The position numbers were made by a program, and so were the translations under genes. From Humibacillus xanthopallidus (lineage in GTDB: Bacteria; Actinomycetota; Actinomycetes; Actinomycetales; Dermatophilaceae), in assembly GCF_006717145.1 (NCBI RefSeq), contig NZ_VFQF01000002.1, positions 248,001 through 312,000 on the forward strand: a DNA stretch of 64,000 nt, given 5' to 3'. Shown piece by piece: positions 44,626-52,955 of the stretch. The notes beneath the pieces were generated by a model that was given only the letters and a program-made list of their open reading frames with translations, was not told the origin of the DNA and did no database searches. Each line of letters starts with the position of its first letter. Positions within the stretch are counted from its first letter, which is position 1.

Positions 44626-46356
44626 TCAGGCCTGTCGGCTGCTGAGCACTGAGGAACGGTCGATCTTGAGCTGCCCGCCGTCGCGCACGAGGGAGTAGGA
44701 CGTGCGCTCGATGAACGTGCGGCCGTCGGCGTAGTCGTAGCGCAGGGTGGCGACCACGGAGGAGGGGGCGGTGCTCGTGACCTGCGAGACCTGCACCCGG
44801 TTGATGCTCCCCCAGAACCGGTCGTAGTAGGCGCGGCTCGTCGCCGTCGTGCGCTGGTAGCGGTCGGTCAGCCGAGCCCACCCGGCATCGGTGTTGCCGG
44901 GCAGCAGCCCGTAGTAGTCGCGGACAGCCGCGCTCAGGGCGTTCGCCGTCACCGCGCCACTCCCGGCGTTCGCTGGGGGCGCTGCCGTGGTGGCGGGCGC
45001 GGGAGCAGAGCTCGTTGCAGACGGAGCACTCGTGCGGGTCGGGGTGGGTGAGGCCGGCCGCGAGGTCGGTGCGGCAGAGGATGACGCAGCGGCAGACGAC
45101 GAGGCCGCGGAGGTCGGAGCGGACGATGACGACGACGACGGCGAGGTCGCAGCGGTGACGCGTGGTGCAGGGGCTGCCTCGCTCGCGGGGTCGTTCGCGC
45201 GCTGCACGGCCCAGACGCCGAGGAGGAGGAGGACGAGGGCGCCTGCGAGCACCGCAGCGCCGCGCCGTCGCCGCCGCGCGGGGGCGACGAGATCGCCAGG
45301 CCGGTCTGCAGCCCCGTCGTCCGGGGTGGCGTGCGGCGCCGCCGCCGCTCGCGGTGCCTCTGGTGCCGGTCGTGGTGCGTCGGCGGCCGGCGGTGGGGGA
45401 GGGTCGCTCGGCAGTTCCACGGTGTGGCCCCCCTGTGCTCCCAGCGCACCCGCGCCCACGAGGGCTGCTCCGGCCACGGGCAGCACCTTCGTGGACCCGG
45501 GACGCTCGCCCGTTCCTTCACCCATGCCGACAGTGGCGCTGGTGGACAGCCGGGAGAGCGCCTGCGCTGCCTGCTGCATCGTCGGCCGCCGCTCGGGGTC
45601 TGCATCGAGCATCGTCAGCAGGACGTCCGCGAGCGGCCCCGCGAGACGCGGCGGGTCGATCGTCCCTGACGCGACCTTGTGCAGCAGGGCCATCGGGTTG
45701 TCGCCTGCACCGAAGGGCGGCGTGCCCTCCACCGCGGCATACAGGGTCGCGCCGAGCGAGAAGACGTCGGACGCGGGCGTCGAGCTCGCGCCGCGCGCCA
45801 CCTCGGGAGCGAGGTAGGCAGGCGTGCCCGTCAGCATGCCCGTCGACGTCAGCGAGACGTCGCCGAAGGCGCGCGAGATGCCGAAGTCGGTGATGAGCGC
45901 GGTGCCGTCGTCGGTGATGAGGATGTTGCCGGGCTTGACGTCGCGGTGCACGATGCGGGCCGCGTGGGCGGCGGCCAGAGCCGAGGCGACCTCGGACCCG
46001 ACCTTGGCGACGCGAACGGGCGCCAGGGTGCCCTCCGCCCGGAGGATCTCGTGGAGGCTGCGCGAGGGGATGTACTGCATGACGAGGCACGGCTGCCCCT
46101 CGTGGTCCACCACGTCGAAGACGGGCACGGCGTTCGGGTGGTCGAGCCGGGCGGTGATGCGGGCCTCGCGCATCGCACGCTGGTGCGCGACGGCGGCCTC
46201 GTCCTCGGGCAGGTCTGCGAGCGCCCGCAGCTGCTTGATGGCGACGGCGCGGCTCAGCCGCTCGTCCCAGGCCAGCCACACGTGGCCCATGCCGCCCGAC
46301 CCGATGCGGTGCTGCAGTCGGTAGCGACCTGCCATCAGGTCCCGCTGCTCGCTCAC
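44626..46356 (-). CDS. membrane Ser/Thr protein kinase (Pkn type) with extracellular NTF2-like domain
   Basis: This is 576 residues from GTG 46356, which is preceded by GAGGAG. The kinase domain (12-280) has IGSGGMGHV, catalytic-site Lys41 in VAIKQL, HRDVKPGN, DFG and APEVARG, so it is predicted active. A long Pro/Ala linker, a basic stop and one transmembrane helix (AVLAGALVLLLLGVWAV, about 405-425) lead to a Ser/Ala/Thr-rich stalk and an extracellular domain (about 490-576, NALSAAVRDYYGLLPGNTDAGWARL...) that looks NTF2-like and lacks PASTA repeats. It presumably senses an envelope or external signal. No partner phosphatase is nearby. Confidence 0.88.
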   Translation of the reverse strand: MSEQRDLMAGRYRLQHRIGSGGMGHVWLAWDERLSRAVAIKQLRALADLPEDEAAVAHQRAMREARITARLDHPNAVPVFDVVDHEGQPCLVMQYIPSRSLHEILRAEGTLAPVRVAKVGSEVASALAAAHAARIVHRDVKPGNILITDDGTALITDFGISRAFGDVSLTSTGMLTGTPAYLAPEVARGASSTPASDVFSLGATLYAAVEGTPPFGAGDNPMALLHKVASGTIDPPRLAGPLADVLLTMLDADPERRPTMQQAAQALSRLSTSATVGMGEGTGERPGSTKVLPVAGAALVGAGALGAQGGHTVELPSDPPPPPAADAPRPAPEAPRAAAAPHATPDDGAADRPGDLVAPARRRRRGAAVLAGALVLLLLGVWAVQRANDPASEAAPAPRVTAATSPSSSSSSAPTSAASSSAAASSSAAPTSRPASPTPTRTSAPSATSSAPAPATTAAPPANAGSGAVTANALSAAVRDYYGLLPGNTDAGWARLTDRYQRTTATSRAYYDRFWGSINRVQVSQVTSTAPSSVVATLRYDYADGRTFIERTSYSLVRDGGQLKIDRSSVLSSRQA

Positions 46357-46546
46357 GTCTTCGCTCCTCGTCACTCGACCGGTCTGTCCGTGCGGCTGTG
46401 CCCGCACGGCGGTGTGCGCACGTCTCTTCGCACGCAGGGCGTCGGCAGACCCGCGGCCCGTCCCGTGCACGTACCCCCACAGCAGCGGATCGCACCCTCC
46501 AGCGCTGCCCGCCACCCGGCATACGGAATCGTCTAGCGTAGACGGC

Positions 46547-47074
46547 ATGGCCAGTCAGCCCTCGTGGGAGAGCCCCGTGGAGAAGCAGATCCGCGAGGCC
46601 CAGGAGCGCGGCGACTTCGACAACCTGCCCGGGGCGGGCAAGCCCTTGGACCTCAGCGACTCGGGCGACCCCGACTGGTGGCTCAAGCGGTTCGCCGCGC
46701 GAGAGAACCTCGACCTCGGTGGTGCGCTGCCCGGTGCGCTCGCGCTGCGCAAGGAGGCCGCGGGCTACCCCGCGTCGCTCGTGGACGTGCGCACGGAGGC
46801 GAACGTCCGCGAGGTCATCGAGGACTACAACAAGCGCGTGCTCGCCGACCGGCTGCGGCCCGCGGTCGGCAACCTGCCGCCCATGCTCGCCAAGACCCTC
46901 GACGTCGACGAGATGGTCGCCCAGTGGCGGATCCTGCGGGGCGAGGTCGAGGCGCAGGAACGACGGGCGCGGGTGGAGCGCGAGGCGGCGCAGCGTGCCG
47001 AGCAGGAGCGGGAGGCGCGGCAGGGGCGGCAGGGGCGCGGTTCGTGGTGGCGGCGGCTCTTGGCCCGCGGCTGA
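46547..47074 (+). CDS. DUF1992 (DnaJC28-like) family protein
   Basis: This 175-residue protein has the DUF1992 core ESPVEKQIREAQERGDFDNLPGAGKPLDLSD...WWLKRFAARENLDLGGALPGALALRKEA at residues 8-80. A charged coiled-coil and a basic, Trp-rich C terminus (GSWWRRLLARG) follow. In eukaryotes this domain occurs next to a J-domain; the bacterial stand-alone form has no known activity. The start ATG 46547 fits the family N terminus. The gene diverges from the kinase gene across 190 bases, which hold no clear regulatory motif. Confidence 0.82.
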   Translation: MASQPSWESPVEKQIREAQERGDFDNLPGAGKPLDLSDSGDPDWWLKRFAARENLDLGGALPGALALRKEAAGYPASLVDVRTEANVREVIEDYNKRVLADRLRPAVGNLPPMLAKTLDVDEMVAQWRILRGEVEAQERRARVEREAAQRAEQEREARQGRQGRGSWWRRLLARG

Positions 47075-47200
47075 CGCCGGCGACCTACCCAAGGGCGGTG
47101 CCGCCGTGTCACGATCGGGTGTCTCGAGGTGACCCCTCGGCGCCGAACCACCGCAAGCCCGATGCAAGCCCTGTCCCAGATGTCCGTCGCAAAGGTGCGC

Positions 47201-48385
47201 ATGACGACAGCCTCCGGACTCGAAGCCGCCCTGACGGCGTTCGAGGATCCCGCAGCCAAGGCGCGCGACCTCCTGCGCCTGCACCGCACGTGGGCCCACA
47301 CGCGTGAGGTGCCGCAGGGTGCGCGCGGCGTGGTCGCCCGGTCGTGGCTGCGGCAGACGCCGGAGGGCGACAAGGTGTCGCGCCCGATCTCCGACGACGC
47401 CCTGCTCGGGCGCCGCGAGCGGTCGCAGCTGCTCAGCTCGGTCGTGCCGCTGCTCAAGGAGCGCCTCCTGCCGCTCGCGCACGAGGCCGGCAACGAGCTC
47501 GTCATCAGCGACGACGAGGGCTACCCGCTGTGGATGTTCGGTCCGTCGCCCGTGCGCCGCCAGAGCGACGGTCTCGGCTTCGTCGAGGGCGCCCGCTGGC
47601 GCGAGGGCGACGTCGGCACCAACGCCCTCGGCACGGCGATGGAGGAGCGGCGTCCCGTCCAGATCTTCGGCCCCGAGCACGCCCGCGAGGACCAGCACGC
47701 GTGGGTGTGCACGAGTGCCCCGATCCTCGACCGTCGCGCCCGTATGCCGCTCGGCGTCGTCACGCTGAGTGGTGCCTTCCGCACGGCCCACCCGCACACG
47801 CTCATGCTCGTGACGATGGCCGTGCGCGAAGCGGTCGAGAAGCTCGCGGGGGAGCACGAGCGCGACCTCCGCCGGGTGGCGCGTGCGAGCGAGCCGTGTG
47901 CGGGCGCCGGACGCTTCGTCGTCGTCGACCGGCACGGGTGGGTGGCGCGGGCGGAGGGCTACGGCGTCGGCGAGCGGGTCTGGGTGCCGAGCAGCCTGCG
48001 GGCCGGTTCGCTCTGGGTGCCCGAGATCGGGCAGGTGCGGGCCGAGGCGATCAGCGGCGGGTGGGTGCTGCACGAGGACGTCGCACTCGCCGCAGCCGTG
48101 CGGGTCGAGGTCGTGCGACGCCCGCCGGCGCACGTCGTCGTCGCGAGCGGCGACACGACCGTCGAGGTGCCCCTCAGTGAGCGCCACGCCGAGATCGTCG
48201 CCCTGCTCGCCGAGCACCCTGCGGGTCTCGACACGGCGGCCCTCATGGCACGGCTCGACGGGGTGGGCTCGCCGGTCACGATCCGGGCCGAGATGTCGCG
48301 GCTGCGCAAGCGCCTGGGCGGCCTCATCGAGAGCCGGCCCTACCGCCTCACCGCACCGGCAACGGTGCGCGCCGACACCCCCTGA
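47201..48385 (+). CDS. GAF-domain transcriptional regulator (AcoR-like N terminus, winged-helix C terminus)
   Basis: From ATG 47201 this is 394 residues, with AAAGGTG 3-4 bases upstream; earlier in-frame starts at 47129 and 47162 are less likely. The first about 230 residues follow the GAF sensor part of AcoR-type activators: VVARSWLRQ, LAHEAGNELVISDDEGYPLWMFG, WREGDVGTNALGTAMEERRPVQIFGPEH and APILDRRARMPLGVVTLSG. There is no AAA+ sigma-54 domain. The C terminus (ERHAEIVALLAEHPAGLDTAALMARL...RLRKRLGGLIESRPYRL) is winged-helix-like. Such genes often sit next to oxygenases or aldehyde dehydrogenases, so this one probably controls the monooxygenase gene at 48742 (inference). Confidence 0.8.
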   Translation: MTTASGLEAALTAFEDPAAKARDLLRLHRTWAHTREVPQGARGVVARSWLRQTPEGDKVSRPISDDALLGRRERSQLLSSVVPLLKERLLPLAHEAGNELVISDDEGYPLWMFGPSPVRRQSDGLGFVEGARWREGDVGTNALGTAMEERRPVQIFGPEHAREDQHAWVCTSAPILDRRARMPLGVVTLSGAFRTAHPHTLMLVTMAVREAVEKLAGEHERDLRRVARASEPCAGAGRFVVVDRHGWVARAEGYGVGERVWVPSSLRAGSLWVPEIGQVRAEAISGGWVLHEDVALAAAVRVEVVRRPPAHVVVASGDTTVEVPLSERHAEIVALLAEHPAGLDTAALMARLDGVGSPVTIRAEMSRLRKRLGGLIESRPYRLTAPATVRADTP

Positions 48386-48398
48386 CCCCCGCACCCAA

Positions 48399-48647
48399 CA
48401 ATCGAAAGAGCAGTTCGTCGCCGTCGAGCGCGGCCCCCAGCAATCGAAAGAGCAGTTCGTCGCGGTCGAGCGGGCCCGCGCGGCCGCGTGGAAGGGCGAC
48501 GAACTGCTCTTTCGATTGCCACTTGGGGTCGCTGGCAGCCGACGAACTGCTCTTTCGATTGCCGTCTGGGGTCGCTGGCAGCCGACGAACTGCTCTTTCG
48601 ATTGCCACTTGGGGTCGCTGGCAGCCGACGAACTGCTCTTTGGATTG
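48399..48647. repeat. array B of the AATCGAAAGAGCA element, six copies
   Basis: Plus copies at 48399-48420 and 48441-48462; minus copies at 48497-48518, 48539-48561, 48582-48604 and 48625-48647. The last four are tandem with a 43-bp period that includes a shared spacer (ACTTGGGGTCGCTGGCA-type). The array fills the 356-base gap between the GAF regulator and monooxygenase genes, ending about 95 bases before the latter's start, so transcripts crossing it could fold into long stems. Confidence 0.88.
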
Positions 48648-48741
48648 GGGTGGGGTGCAACGTTCTGCAACTCTGTCGCGCCCCGCCTCTGGCTCCTAGC
48701 GTCTGCCCGAACGACCCACCACGTGGACAAAGGAGTTGGCG

Positions 48742-50523
48742 ATGGGTGAGCAGCTGACGGCGGGCACCTGGCTCGAGAGCTTCGGCGAGGCCTTGGCCTC
48801 GGGCGAGATCGACCGGGTGACAGGCCTTTTCGGTGAGGAGTGCTACTGGCGCGACCTCATCAGCATGACGTGGAACATCCACACCTCCGAGGGGCGCGAG
48901 GCGATCGCCGACATGCTCGGCAGCGTCGGGCCGCAGGCCTGGCCGGGAGAGATCGTCACCACCTCCGAGTCGGAGGCCGACGGCGTGGCCGAGGCGTGGT
49001 TCACCTTCGGCAACGCGACCTTCACGGGCAAGGGCCTCGTCCGCGTGCGTGACGGCAAGGCGTGGACCCTCCTGACGAGCGCCCAGGCCCTCAAGGACCA
49101 CCCCGAGCCGTCCGGCACGCGCCGGCCCCGCGGTGCCGAGCATGGGGTCAACGTCTCGACCGAGAACTGGCTCGACAAGCGCCGGCAGCGGGTCGAGTCC
49201 TACGGGGTCGACGCCGAGCCCTACGTGCTCGTCGTCGGTGGCGGTCAGGGCGGCATCGGTCTCGCCGCGCGTCTGGGCCGCCTCGACGTGCCGACGCTCG
49301 TCATCGACAAGTACCCGCGGCCGGGCGACCAGTGGCGCAGCCGCTACCACTCGCTCTGCCTGCACGACCCGGTCTGGTACGACCACATGCCCTACCTGCC
49401 CTTCCCCGACCACTGGCCGGTCTTCACGCCCAAGGACAAGATGGGCGACTGGCTCGAGAGCTACACCAAGGTGATGGAGCTCGACTACTGGAGCAACACC
49501 GAGGCGACCTCCGCCTCCTTCGACGAGGACGCCGGCACGTGGACCGTCCACGTCACGAGGGAGGGCCGTGAGGTGGTGCTCCACCCGGCCCAGCTCGTGC
49601 TCGCGACGGGCATGAGCGGCATACCGAACGTGCCGACGCTGCCTGGCCACGACGTCTTCCGCGGCGACCAGCACCACAGCAGCAAGCACCCCGGCGGGGC
49701 GCGCTATGCGGGCAAGAAGGTCGTCGTCATCGGGTCGAACAACTCCGCCCACGACATCTGCGCCGACCTCTGGCAGAACGGCGCCGAGCCGATCATGCTC
49801 CAGCGGTCGAGCACGCACATCGTGAAGTCCGACTCGCTCATGGACAAGGTCCTTGGTCCGCTCTACTCCGAAGAGGCCGTCGCAGCCGGGATCGACCACG
49901 ACACAGCGGATCTCGTCTTCGCGTCGATCCCCTACAAGATCCTCGCCGACTTCCAGCGGCCGGCGTTCGACGCGATCCGTGAGCAGGACAAGGACTTCTA
50001 CGCCGCCCTCGAGTCGGCTGGCTTCGACCTCGACTTCGGCGACGACGACTCGGGCCTCTTCCTCAAGTACCTCCGGCGCGGGTCGGGCTACTACATCGAC
50101 ATCGGTGCCTCCGAGCTCATCGCCAAGGGCGCGATCCGGCTCGTGCGAGGGCAGGTCGACCACCTGACCGAGCACGCCGTCGTGCTGGCGGACGGCACCG
50201 AGCTCGAGGCCGATGCCGTCGTCTACGCGACCGGCTACGGGTCGATGAACGGCTGGGCCGCCCAGCTCATCAACCAGGAGGTCGCCGACGCTGTCGGCAA
50301 GTGCTGGGGCCTCGGCTCCGACACGACGAAGGACCCAGGCCCGTGGGAGGGCGAGCTGCGCAACATGTGGAAGCCCACGCAGCAGGACAACCTGTGGTTC
50401 CACGGCGGCAACCTGCACCAGTCGCGCCACTACTCCCGCTACCTCGCCATGCAGCTCAAGGCCCGGCTCGAGGGGATCGACACGCCCGTCTACGCCCTCG
50501 CGCCGTCGCACCACAAGGCCTGA
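48742..50523 (+). CDS. NTF2-like/flavin-containing monooxygenase fusion
   Basis: This 593-residue protein starts at ATG 48742 with AAGGAG 7 bases upstream. Residues 1-130 form an NTF2/SnoaL-like domain (WLESFGEALASGEIDRVTGLFGEECYWRDLI). The rest is a class B flavoprotein monooxygenase: FAD motif VVGGGQGGIGLAARL at about 163, the FxGxxxHSxxH form of the FMO signature at FRGDQHHSSKHP, NADPH motif VIGSNNSAHDICADL at about 330, and VVYATGYGS near the end. It probably adds oxygen to a soft nucleophile or ketone of a small substrate. It is in the orientation of, and likely controlled by, the GAF regulator. The substrate is unknown. Confidence 0.88.
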   Translation: MGEQLTAGTWLESFGEALASGEIDRVTGLFGEECYWRDLISMTWNIHTSEGREAIADMLGSVGPQAWPGEIVTTSESEADGVAEAWFTFGNATFTGKGLVRVRDGKAWTLLTSAQALKDHPEPSGTRRPRGAEHGVNVSTENWLDKRRQRVESYGVDAEPYVLVVGGGQGGIGLAARLGRLDVPTLVIDKYPRPGDQWRSRYHSLCLHDPVWYDHMPYLPFPDHWPVFTPKDKMGDWLESYTKVMELDYWSNTEATSASFDEDAGTWTVHVTREGREVVLHPAQLVLATGMSGIPNVPTLPGHDVFRGDQHHSSKHPGGARYAGKKVVVIGSNNSAHDICADLWQNGAEPIMLQRSSTHIVKSDSLMDKVLGPLYSEEAVAAGIDHDTADLVFASIPYKILADFQRPAFDAIREQDKDFYAALESAGFDLDFGDDDSGLFLKYLRRGSGYYIDIGASELIAKGAIRLVRGQVDHLTEHAVVLADGTELEADAVVYATGYGSMNGWAAQLINQEVADAVGKCWGLGSDTTKDPGPWEGELRNMWKPTQQDNLWFHGGNLHQSRHYSRYLAMQLKARLEGIDTPVYALAPSHHKA

Positions 50524-50533
50524 CCGTCCCCAA

Positions 50534-50735
50534 CAATCGAAAGAGCAGTTCGTCGCCGTCGAGCGCGCGCCCGCGGGTCGCGTCGAAGGGCGACGAACTG
50601 CTCTTTCGATTGTCGTCAGGGGGCGGGCGCCCGACGGAGTGTTCTTTGGATTGTCGTCAGGGGGCGGGCGTCCGACGGAGTGCTCTTTGGATTGTCATCA
50701 GGGGGCGGGCGTCCGACGGAGTGCTCTCTCGATTG
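50534..50735. repeat. array C of the AATCGAAAGAGCA element, five copies
   Basis: Plus copy at 50534-50555; minus copies at 50591-50612, 50631-50653, 50672-50694 and 50713-50735. The last three are tandem with a 41-bp period and carry GACGGAGTG instead of GACGAACTG, so they form a diverged subtype. The array lies directly after the monooxygenase stop; a plus/minus pair there can fold into a terminator-like stem. Confidence 0.85.
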
Positions 50736-50743
50736 ACCCCGCG

Positions 50744-50773
50744 GTATGCCGCGTGGCGGGGCTGACGGCATAC
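50744..50773. terminator. small hairpin with GTATGCCG arms
   Basis: GTATGCCG at 50744-50751 pairs with CGGCATAC at 50766-50773 around a 14-base loop. It lies just past the 3' end of the minus-strand HAD gene (stop at 50781) and after array C, so it may terminate from both sides. Confidence 0.5.
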
Positions 50774-50780
50774 GGGAGGG

Positions 50781-51578
50781 TCAGGCGGGGGTGGGGTCGC
50801 CCACGAGCTCGATGAGGTCGGCCACGGAGTCGACGACCCGGGTCGGGCGGTAGGGGAAGTGCTCGATCTGGGCGCGGCTCGTCGATCCGGTGAGGACGAG
50901 CACAGTGCGCAGGCCTGCCTCGAGACCGCTGATGATGTCGGTGTCCATGCGGTCTCCGACCATGAGTGTCGTCTCCGAGTGGGCGTCGAGCCGGTTGAGC
51001 GCGCTGCGCATCATGAGCGGGTTCGGCTTGCCGATGTAGTAGGGCTGGCGTCCGGTGGCGGTGGAGATGAGCGCCGCGACCGAGCCGGTGGCCGGCAGGG
51101 TGCCCGCCGGGCTCGGGCCGCTCGGGTCCGGGTTGGTTGCGATGAAGCGAGCGCCCTTCTCTATCAGACGGATTGCCCGGGTGATCGCCTCGAAGGAGTA
51201 GGTGCGCGTCTCGCCGAGCACGACGTAGTCGGGGTCGCGGTCGGTCATGACGTAGCCGATGTCGTGCATCGCCGTGACGAGGCCCGCCTCGCCGACGACG
51301 TAGGCGCTGCCCTCGGGGCGCTGCTCCGCGAGGAACTGCGCGGTGGCGAGGGCTGAGGTCCAGATCGCCTGCTCGGGCACGTCGATGCCGCTGCCGCGCA
51401 GGCGGGCTGCGAGGTCGCGGGGGGTGAAGATCGAGTTGTTCGTCAGCACGAGGAAGCGCTTGCCCGACGCCTTGAGCACCTCGACGAACTCCGACGCGCC
51501 CGGGATGGCGTCCTCCTCGTGGACGAGCACGCCGTCCATGTCGGTGAGCCAGGTGTCGACGGCGCGGTGATCGGTCAT
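50781..51578 (-). CDS. HAD-superfamily IIA phosphatase (NagD-like)
   Basis: This 265-residue enzyme has the class IIA HAD motifs: WLTDMDGVLVHEEDAIPGA with the nucleophile Asp, LTNNSIFTPRDL (motif II), GKPNPLMM (motif III Lys) and GDRMDTDIISGLEAG (motif IV). The cap lies between motifs II and III. The substrates of NagD-like enzymes include nucleoside monophosphates and sugar phosphates. ATG 51578 starts the match. The upstream ROK gene ends 66 bases away on the same strand, so both could be on one transcript. Confidence 0.88.
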   Translation of the reverse strand: MTDHRAVDTWLTDMDGVLVHEEDAIPGASEFVEVLKASGKRFLVLTNNSIFTPRDLAARLRGSGIDVPEQAIWTSALATAQFLAEQRPEGSAYVVGEAGLVTAMHDIGYVMTDRDPDYVVLGETRTYSFEAITRAIRLIEKGARFIATNPDPSGPSPAGTLPATGSVAALISTATGRQPYYIGKPNPLMMRSALNRLDAHSETTLMVGDRMDTDIISGLEAGLRTVLVLTGSTSRAQIEHFPYRPTRVVDSVADLIELVGDPTPA

Positions 51579-51644
51579 GGACCCATTGTGGTGGGCCTGC
51601 GCGGCCGCCGCGTCAGGACACCGCTGCGTCAGGACTCCGCTGCG

Positions 51645-52865
51645 TCAGGACGCCGACTGCGCGGCGATCGCGAGGTCGACCCGGTCGGCTGACAGGGCGT
51701 GCTGGATGACCATGGTCGCGGCCCCGATGACGCCGGCCTGGACGCCGGTCGTCGCGGCGACGATCTGCAGGTCGCTCGTGGCGAGGGGGAGCGAGCGTCC
51801 GTAGACGACCTCGCGGACCCCGGCGATGAGGCTCTCGCCCGCCTGGGCGAGCGAGCCGCCGATGACGATGACCGACGGGTTGAGCAGGCTGACGCAGGTG
51901 GCGAGCACCTCGCCGATGGTGCGGCCGGCCTGGCGCACGGCGTGGGCGGCCGGGATGTTGCCGCCGCGCACGAGCTCGACGATGTCGGCGTTGGACGTGG
52001 CGGTGATGCCGATCTCGGCGAGCGCCCTCATGATCGCGGGCCCGCTCGCGACCGCCTCGAGACACCCGAGGTTGCCGCAGGAGCAGAGCACCTCGGGGGC
52101 GTGCGGCGCCGCGACGTGGCCGAGGTCGCCGGCCGCGCCGACGGCTCCGCGGTGGAGGCGTCCGCCGCTGATGATGCCGGCACCGATGCCGGTGGCGACC
52201 TTGACGAAGAGGAGGTGCTCGACGTCGGGGTGAGCCACGGCGTGCTCGCCGAGAGCCATGATGTTGACGTCGTTGTCGACGAGCACGGGCACGTCGAAGA
52301 CGCGGCCCACGTGCGCCGGCACGTCGTAGTTGTCCCACCCGGGCATGATCGGAGGGCGCTTGGGGCGGCCGCTCGAGTGCTCGACGGGGCCCGGCACGCC
52401 GATGCCGACGCCGATGAGGTCCGCGGCAGTGCGGCCGGTGAGGTCGAGCATGCGGGTGGTGGTCGAGGTGACCCAGTCGAGCACGGTCTCGGGGCCGTCG
52501 GTGATCGCGACGTCCTCCCCGATCTCGCACAGCGGGCGCCCCGCGAGGTCGGTCAGGGCGATCCGGCCGTGGGTCGCGCCGAGGTCGGCTCCGACGACGA
52601 CGCGGGCCTCGGGGTTGAAGGCGAACCGCACCGGCGGGCGCCCTCCGGTCGAGGCGGCCTCACCACTCGGGGCGAGCAGCCCGCTCGCGAGGAGGGCGTC
52701 GACGCGTGATCCGACTGTGGACCGGGCGAGGCCGGTCAGCTTGGCGAGCTCCGCCCGGGTGCGGGGCGTCTGGTCGCGCAGCAGCTGGAGCAGCTCACCG
52801 GCGCCGGTCGACGGCGCAATGGGCTGCGAGGACGGGGCGATACGCACCTTCGAAGTGAAGCACAT
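51645..52865 (-). CDS. ROK-family transcriptional repressor
   Basis: This 406-residue protein has an N-terminal winged helix-turn-helix (about 20-80: LLQLLRDQTPRTRAELAKLTGLARSTVGSRVDALL) joined to a ROK sugar-kinase-like domain: GADLGATHGRIAL, VDNDVN, the zinc motif CSCGNLGCLEAVASG and VIGGSLAQAG. It is divergent from the ribose-type ABC operon starting at 52956, with only 90 bases between, so it very likely represses that operon and itself. ATG 52865 gives a match to the family N terminus; GTG within the first ten codons is an alternative, as no strong Shine-Dalgarno sequence is seen. Confidence 0.88.
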   Translation of the reverse strand: MCFTSKVRIAPSSQPIAPSTGAGELLQLLRDQTPRTRAELAKLTGLARSTVGSRVDALLASGLLAPSGEAASTGGRPPVRFAFNPEARVVVGADLGATHGRIALTDLAGRPLCEIGEDVAITDGPETVLDWVTSTTTRMLDLTGRTAADLIGVGIGVPGPVEHSSGRPKRPPIMPGWDNYDVPAHVGRVFDVPVLVDNDVNIMALGEHAVAHPDVEHLLFVKVATGIGAGIISGGRLHRGAVGAAGDLGHVAAPHAPEVLCSCGNLGCLEAVASGPAIMRALAEIGITATSNADIVELVRGGNIPAAHAVRQAGRTIGEVLATCVSLLNPSVIVIGGSLAQAGESLIAGVREVVYGRSLPLATSDLQIVAATTGVQAGVIGAATMVIQHALSADRVDLAIAAQSAS

Positions 52866-52892
52866 CCGGCTTCTGTGTGTCACGAAACAGTC

Positions 52893-52912
52893 TTTGTCAG
52901 ATCGATTACAAA
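52893..52912. promoter_or_regulatory. candidate ROK operator TTTGT-N10-ACAAA
   Basis: TTTGT (52893-52897) and ACAAA (52908-52912) form an interrupted dyad in an unusually A+T-rich stretch between the divergent ROK and ABC genes. A TTGACG box at 52920-52925 could be the -35 element of the ABC operon; no clear -10 box was found. The dyad is short, so this is tentative. Confidence 0.4.
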
Positions 52913-52955
52913 CTTTTGCTTGACGCCCAGACAGAAGTGGGCCACGGTGTGACGC

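Noticed and set aside
44525-44881. Frame overlapping the 3' end of the kinase gene
   Set aside because: It lies antisense or out of frame to a well-supported kinase extracellular domain and has no domain of its own.
48399-48647. Repeat array as a possible CRISPR
   Set aside because: Copies occur in both orientations, the spacers are themselves repeated, the number is small and there are no cas genes.
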